NCBI GenBank assembly: GCA_003520105.1 | Contig: DOVL01000295.1 | Coordinates: 1-8,512, forward strand | Reading direction: 5' to 3' | DNA length: 8,512 nucleotides | DNA from: Lachnospiraceae bacterium | GTDB taxonomy: Bacteria > Bacillota > Clostridia > Lachnospirales > Lachnospiraceae | Shown here: one piece after another, positions 5,603 through 8,512 of the stretch | Layout: every line of letters begins with the position of its first letter | How positions within the stretch are numbered: position 1 is the stretch's first letter | Notes under the pieces: generated by a model | What the model was told of the DNA's origin: nothing | Database searches by the model: none | What the model saw: the letters and a program-made list of their open reading frames with translations, nothing else | Program-made: the position numbers and the translations under genes

Positions 5603-7186
5603 ATGAGGAATTTTAGCTTTGCAGTAAAAAACATAGGGGATGAACGTTATCTCACATACACGATCGGTGAGGGCTGTGAGGTTGATGAAGATGTTCTCGA
5701 CGCTATGGAAGAAGATGGACTCGAGGAGCTTGTCAATGTTATCTACGAGGAGGATGATGATTTCGATTATCTGACCTACGATGTTACAGGCAAGACCGAG
5801 CTTGGCGATTTCACTAAGAGGGTTATGAATAAGGCACAGGTATTTACGATCCTGAGAAATATTTCCCTCGGACTTGTAACACTTAAGGAGGAGGCTATCC
5901 ACCTTTCGTACATTCTCCTGAATAAGAAATTTGTATATATTGATCCGGATACCTACAGCATACAGTTCCTGTGTCTGCCGGTTGAAAGCGACGGATCACT
6001 CAGTATAGAGTTCAAGGGCTTCATCAGACAGCTCCTTGCACATATGAGATTTGACGTGAACGAAGACTTGTCTTACGTAGGACAGCTTCTCACATATATT
6101 AACAGCGATGCATTTAATCTGAGAGGACTGATCGGACTTACAGAGGCGATCATGGAGGATTCGGGAATCGGATTTGATGAGCAGAGCTCGTTCTCAAGCG
6201 ATGACGGAACCGAGATCCTTTCAGCCGGAGATGATGCTGATAACAGCGGAGTCGGAGACTTCATGGACAACCTCAGCGGAGCCGCTGACAGCCTTCCTGA
6301 AATCGGAGACGACGGCGAAGAAGATGATGACGATGAAGAGCCTGTATCGGTTGATGAGATGGACATCGATGATCTTGTTAAGACCGCAACCGGTATGCTC
6401 ACGCAGCATGACAAGGACATGATGGATGCTGCAAGGGCTGAGGCTGCTCAGGAAGAAGCCGCTCAGGAAAGCGAGAAGAGCAAGAAGAACAAGAAGGCAG
6501 CTACCGAAGAGGAAGTTAAGGAACGTATCGAAGAGATCGTTAACGGCACAACACCTAAGAAGGAGCCGGGCCTTACAGAGTATTTGAAGAACGAGGAGCT
6601 TGATGAGGTTGTTCCTAACAGACCACATATCTCTGCAAAGAACATCAGAGTTAACCGAGCAGCTCTTGTTCAGAATGCAGCAGAAGAAGGTACTGCAGAG
6701 TCAATCGAAGATGTGGTTGAGATCGAGGCAGCAGGCGAATCAAGAAAGAGAGATTCGGGCGAGACTGTCATCGAAAATATAGATGAAGTTGAAAACAACC
6801 AGGAGAAGAGCAGTGCAGTCGGACAGGGAACACTTTCCAAGTCGCAGACAGCAGGCGGTTCTATCCTCGGTGGTGGAGCAACGATAAACATCAATCCTTA
6901 CATTATCCGTGTAAATACGGAAGAGAGGGTTATGATAACAAAGAACCTTTTCAAGATCGGCAAGGCTAACAGAGGCGTTGATTATTCTGTAACAGGTAAC
7001 GGCGCTATCTCAAGACAGCATGCTTTCATCATCAAGAAGGATGATGGATATTATATCAAGGATAACAAGTCTACAAATCATACATTTGTTAATAATGAGC
7101 AGGTTGGTGAGGGAGAAGAGGTTCTCCTGAAGAACAACTCCAAGATCAGACTTGGTGACGAAGAGTTTATCTTCAAACTTGGTTAA
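5603..7186 (+). CDS. FHA-domain protein with N-terminal DUF6382-like domain and acidic linker
   Basis: The 527-residue product has three parts. Residues 1-190 form a globular domain that resembles, from memory, DUF6382, a Firmicutes domain of unknown function found with FHA domains; see the YILLNKKFVYIDPDTYSIQF core at 103-122. Residues 190-425 are a disordered, charged linker with Asp/Glu runs (239-246), an Ala/Glu/Lys-rich likely helix (275-315) and a Ser/Gly-rich end. Residues 433-527 are an FHA domain, a phosphothreonine-binding module, with FKIGK (450-454), SRQHA (470-474), STNHTFVN (490-497) and LGDEEFIF (517-524); the Ser-Arg-x-x-His and Asn ligand residues are intact. There is no membrane segment, so it should be cytoplasmic. 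AGGAGG (5585-5590) lies 12 bases before the ATG, or 10 if AGGAG at 5588-5592 is used. It probably binds a phosphorylated partner made by a Ser/Thr kinase encoded elsewhere (inference). It follows mltG closely and precedes a paralogue of its own N-terminal domain. Confidence 0.85.
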   Translation: MRNFSFAVKNIGDERYLTYTIGEGCEVDEDVLDAMEEDGLEELVNVIYEEDDDFDYLTYDVTGKTELGDFTKRVMNKAQVFTILRNISLGLVTLKEEAIHLSYILLNKKFVYIDPDTYSIQFLCLPVESDGSLSIEFKGFIRQLLAHMRFDVNEDLSYVGQLLTYINSDAFNLRGLIGLTEAIMEDSGIGFDEQSSFSSDDGTEILSAGDDADNSGVGDFMDNLSGAADSLPEIGDDGEEDDDDEEPVSVDEMDIDDLVKTATGMLTQHDKDMMDAARAEAAQEEAAQESEKSKKNKKAATEEEVKERIEEIVNGTTPKKEPGLTEYLKNEELDEVVPNRPHISAKNIRVNRAALVQNAAEEGTAESIEDVVEIEAAGESRKRDSGETVIENIDEVENNQEKSSAVGQGTLSKSQTAGGSILGGGATININPYIIRVNTEERVMITKNLFKIGKANRGVDYSVTGNGAISRQHAFIIKKDDGYYIKDNKSTNHTFVNNEQVGEGEEVLLKNNSKIRLGDEEFIFKLG

Positions 7187-7202
7187 TTTTATAAGTTTCG
7201 GC

Positions 7203-7236
7203 CTTTATGAGAACCTTTTTTAGGGTTCTCATAAAG
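7203..7236 (+). terminator. Intrinsic terminator or attenuator after the FHA gene
   Basis: CTTTATGAGAACC (7203-7215) pairs perfectly with GGTTCTCATAAAG (7224-7236), with T-G and T-A pairs extending the stem to 15 and leaving a TTTT loop. It is followed by TCGTTTTC, a short and interrupted U tract, so termination may be partial. It lies 16 bases after the FHA stop and 70 bases before the next start. No convincing promoter lies between it and the next gene, so read-through into that gene is possible. Confidence 0.75.
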
Positions 7237-7306
7237 TCGTTTTCAAAGGATAGAAGAATCCGATACATATTTGACATAAAAGAAGTTAGTTTCAGGAGGA
7301 CGTATA

Positions 7307-8512
7307 ATGGGGAAAATAGTTGAGACACATGAAAATGGAAATGTAATACTTAAATATGATCTTGATCTTGTAGATGAGATCGATTTAACAGCAGCCGAGA
7401 AGCTCAGCAAGGAGAGTATTCCGGGCGTAGCACCGATCAAGCTGAATGATGATAAGACTATCTCTGCAATCGCTGCTGATTATCCAAGCCTTGAAACCTT
7501 CAGCAAGAAGGAGAAGAACAAGGCGGACGTACTGAGACTCATGGACGGACTCGTTAAGTCCTTCAGCATCGGACCTAAGGGAATTCAGGTTAGTTATATT
7601 CTGAAAGATGCAAGCAAGATATTTGTTAATCCTGAAACACTTGAGGTTATCTGTGTAGCACTTCCGGTCAAGAAGGAGGCTATTGCGATCAAGGATATCG
7701 CTGATTTCTTCAGAAGCATCCTGGCAAGCCTTAAGTTTGATCCGGCTGACAGAGATAATTATGTCGCAAGACTTTTCAACGAAATAAACGGATTTAATTT
7801 TACAGTTGCCAACTTTGGAAATGTTGTAAAACAGATCATGAACGAGGCAGGAGTTAAGGAATTTGTTCCTCAGGAAACTCCGGCAGCTCAGGCGGTAAAT
7901 CCGGGCAAGATAAATCGTATGGAACTCATGAGAAACCGTGCACAGCAGGCACCTTACGTTCAGGCACCTTACGGCCAGATGCCATATGGTCAGCCACAGT
8001 TTGGACAGCAGCCTTATGGCCAGCAACCTTATAGCCAGATACCGTACGGACAGCCACAGTTTGGTCAGGGACCACAGGGAATGCCACCTCAGGGCCAGGC
8101 ACCGTTTGGACAGGGTCCGCAGGGCCAGGCACCACAGGGAATGCCACCTCAGGGCCAGGCACCGTTTGGACAGGGTCCGCAGGGCCAGGGACCACAGGGA
8201 ATGCCGCCACAGGGTCCGCAGTTTGGACAGGTTCCGCCTGCACCACAGGGTCAGGCTCCGGTACCTCCACAGGCACCACAGGGAATGCCTCCATTTGGTC
8301 AGCAGCCACAGGCTCCACAGGGCCAGGCACCAAAGGCTCCGCAGGGAATGCCGCCGCAGTCTGGACAGGTTCCGCCTGCACCACAGGGTCAGGCTCCGGT
8401 ACCTCCACAGGCACCAAAGGCTCCTGAAACACCAGAAGCACTGAAGACACCAGAAGCACCGAAGGCACCGGAAGCACCAAAGCCACCTGTTCCACCGGTA
8501 CCACCGATGGGC
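7307..8512 (+). CDS. DUF6382-like protein with Pro/Gln/Gly-rich repeat tail, 3' end outside window
   Basis: The reading frame is open from the ATG at 7307 to the right edge (402 codons, no stop). AGGAGG (7294-7299) lies 7 bases before the ATG, an ideal site. Residues 1-185 form a globular domain resembling the N-terminal domain of the upstream FHA protein: shared features in order are NKAxV (71-75), SYIL (96-99), a Pro-acidic-Thr turn (109-111), LPV (119-121), FFRSILASLKFD (134-145) and a closing helix ending NEAGV (179-183). From about residue 213 the protein is low complexity, first PYGQ-type repeats, then PQGMPPQGQAP repeats, then Lys/Glu/Ala/Pro-rich with TPEAPKAPEAPKPP near the edge. This part is surely disordered. 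It is not collagen-like, because Gly does not recur every third residue. No signal peptide or membrane segment is seen in the visible part. Function unknown; a scaffold or adaptor working with the FHA protein is inference. An FHA or membrane domain could follow beyond the edge. Confidence 0.85.
   Translation, partial: MGKIVETHENGNVILKYDLDLVDEIDLTAAEKLSKESIPGVAPIKLNDDKTISAIAADYPSLETFSKKEKNKADVLRLMDGLVKSFSIGPKGIQVSYILKDASKIFVNPETLEVICVALPVKKEAIAIKDIADFFRSILASLKFDPADRDNYVARLFNEINGFNFTVANFGNVVKQIMNEAGVKEFVPQETPAAQAVNPGKINRMELMRNRAQQAPYVQAPYGQMPYGQPQFGQQPYGQQPYSQIPYGQPQFGQGPQGMPPQGQAPFGQGPQGQAPQGMPPQGQAPFGQGPQGQGPQGMPPQGPQFGQVPPAPQGQAPVPPQAPQGMPPFGQQPQAPQGQAPKAPQGMPPQSGQVPPAPQGQAPVPPQAPKAPETPEALKTPEAPKAPEAPKPPVPPVPPMG
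7981..8208 (+). repeat. 60-base tandem repeat (20-residue period) in the PQ-rich coding region
   Basis: Two copies, 8071-8130 and 8131-8190, differ only at the last base (C against G). A third partial copy begins at 8191 and diverges after ATGCC. Upstream the same 60-base register persists in degenerate form: 7989-8004 and 8049-8064 share CAGCCACAGTTTGG, and 8041-8100 matches 8101-8160 through its second half. The unit encodes 20 residues, so copy-number change keeps the frame. The near identity of the middle copies points to recent duplication or gene conversion. Confidence 0.95.
8224..8416 (+). repeat. Exact 55-base direct repeat, copies 138 bases apart
   Basis: The segment 8224-8278 recurs exactly at 8362-8416; both encode GQVPPAPQGQAPVPPQAP. 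The offset of 138 bases is 46 codons, so the frame is kept. Sequence before each copy is also related (CAGGGAATGCCGCC), with a 9-base length difference, so the original duplication was probably larger. It is separate from the 60-base tandem array just upstream. Confidence 0.93.

Noticed and set aside
7271..7276. Perfect TTGACA as -35 box for the repeat-tail gene
   Set aside because: At 17-base spacing the -10 position is the AGGAGG ribosome site. The perfect TATAAT at 7303-7308 is 26 bases away and overlaps the start codon.
7981..8416. CRISPR array or mobile-element repeats
   Set aside because: The repeats are coding, in frame, and contiguous or irregularly spaced without unique spacers; they encode Pro/Gln/Gly residues.
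7926..8504. Antisense and alternative-frame long open frames over the repeat tract (also 7938-8444 on the plus strand)
   Set aside because: They arise from the repeated codons of the PQG tract. The true frame continues from a well-placed start and a globular domain.
7943..8512. Collagen-like Gly-X-Y repeat protein
   Set aside because: Glycine spacing is irregular (three to six residues apart), so it does not form the Gly-X-Y triplet pattern.

Overview
The window looks like chromosomal DNA of a low-to-moderate GC Clostridia member, most likely a Lachnospiraceae-type anaerobe. The signs are strong AGGAGG ribosome binding sites, frequent AGA arginine codons, a clostridial-type Re-citrate synthase homologue, a divergent LysA, and an FHA protein whose N-terminal domain resembles the Firmicutes family DUF6382. 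No RNA gene, CRISPR array, insertion sequence or phage gene was seen. The species assignment is inference.

Left part (1-3646): the 5' end of a LysR-type regulator on the minus strand runs off the left edge. It is divergent from a 456-residue DRE-TIM metallolyase (779-2149) that is best read as Re-citrate synthase or a close relative of 2-isopropylmalate/homocitrate synthase. The 324-base divergent region holds a near-perfect 24-bp palindrome centred about 60 bases upstream of the predicted start of transcription, the usual place for a LysR-family activator site. A diaminopimelate decarboxylase homologue (lysA, 2283-3557) follows on the same strand with no visible terminator or convincing promoter between them. 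The two may form an amino-acid supply operon: citrate and 2-oxoglutarate carbon for glutamate, then lysine. A strong bidirectional terminator closes it.

Middle (3673-5541): a cytoplasmic cyclophilin-type prolyl isomerase lies on the minus strand with its own promoter. Divergent from it is mltG, the membrane-anchored endolytic transglycosylase that cuts nascent peptidoglycan strands, here with a strongly acidic C-terminal tail.

Right part (5603-8512): an FHA-domain protein sits 61 bases after mltG, so the two are probably co-transcribed. After a hairpin terminator or attenuator comes a second gene, open at the right edge. Its N-terminal domain visibly resembles that of the FHA protein, but the FHA module is replaced by a long Pro/Gln/Gly-rich tract built from DNA repeats. 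This pair is the least explained part of the window. It may be the start of a phospho-threonine signalling or scaffold locus that continues to the right, but its function cannot be told from this sequence.
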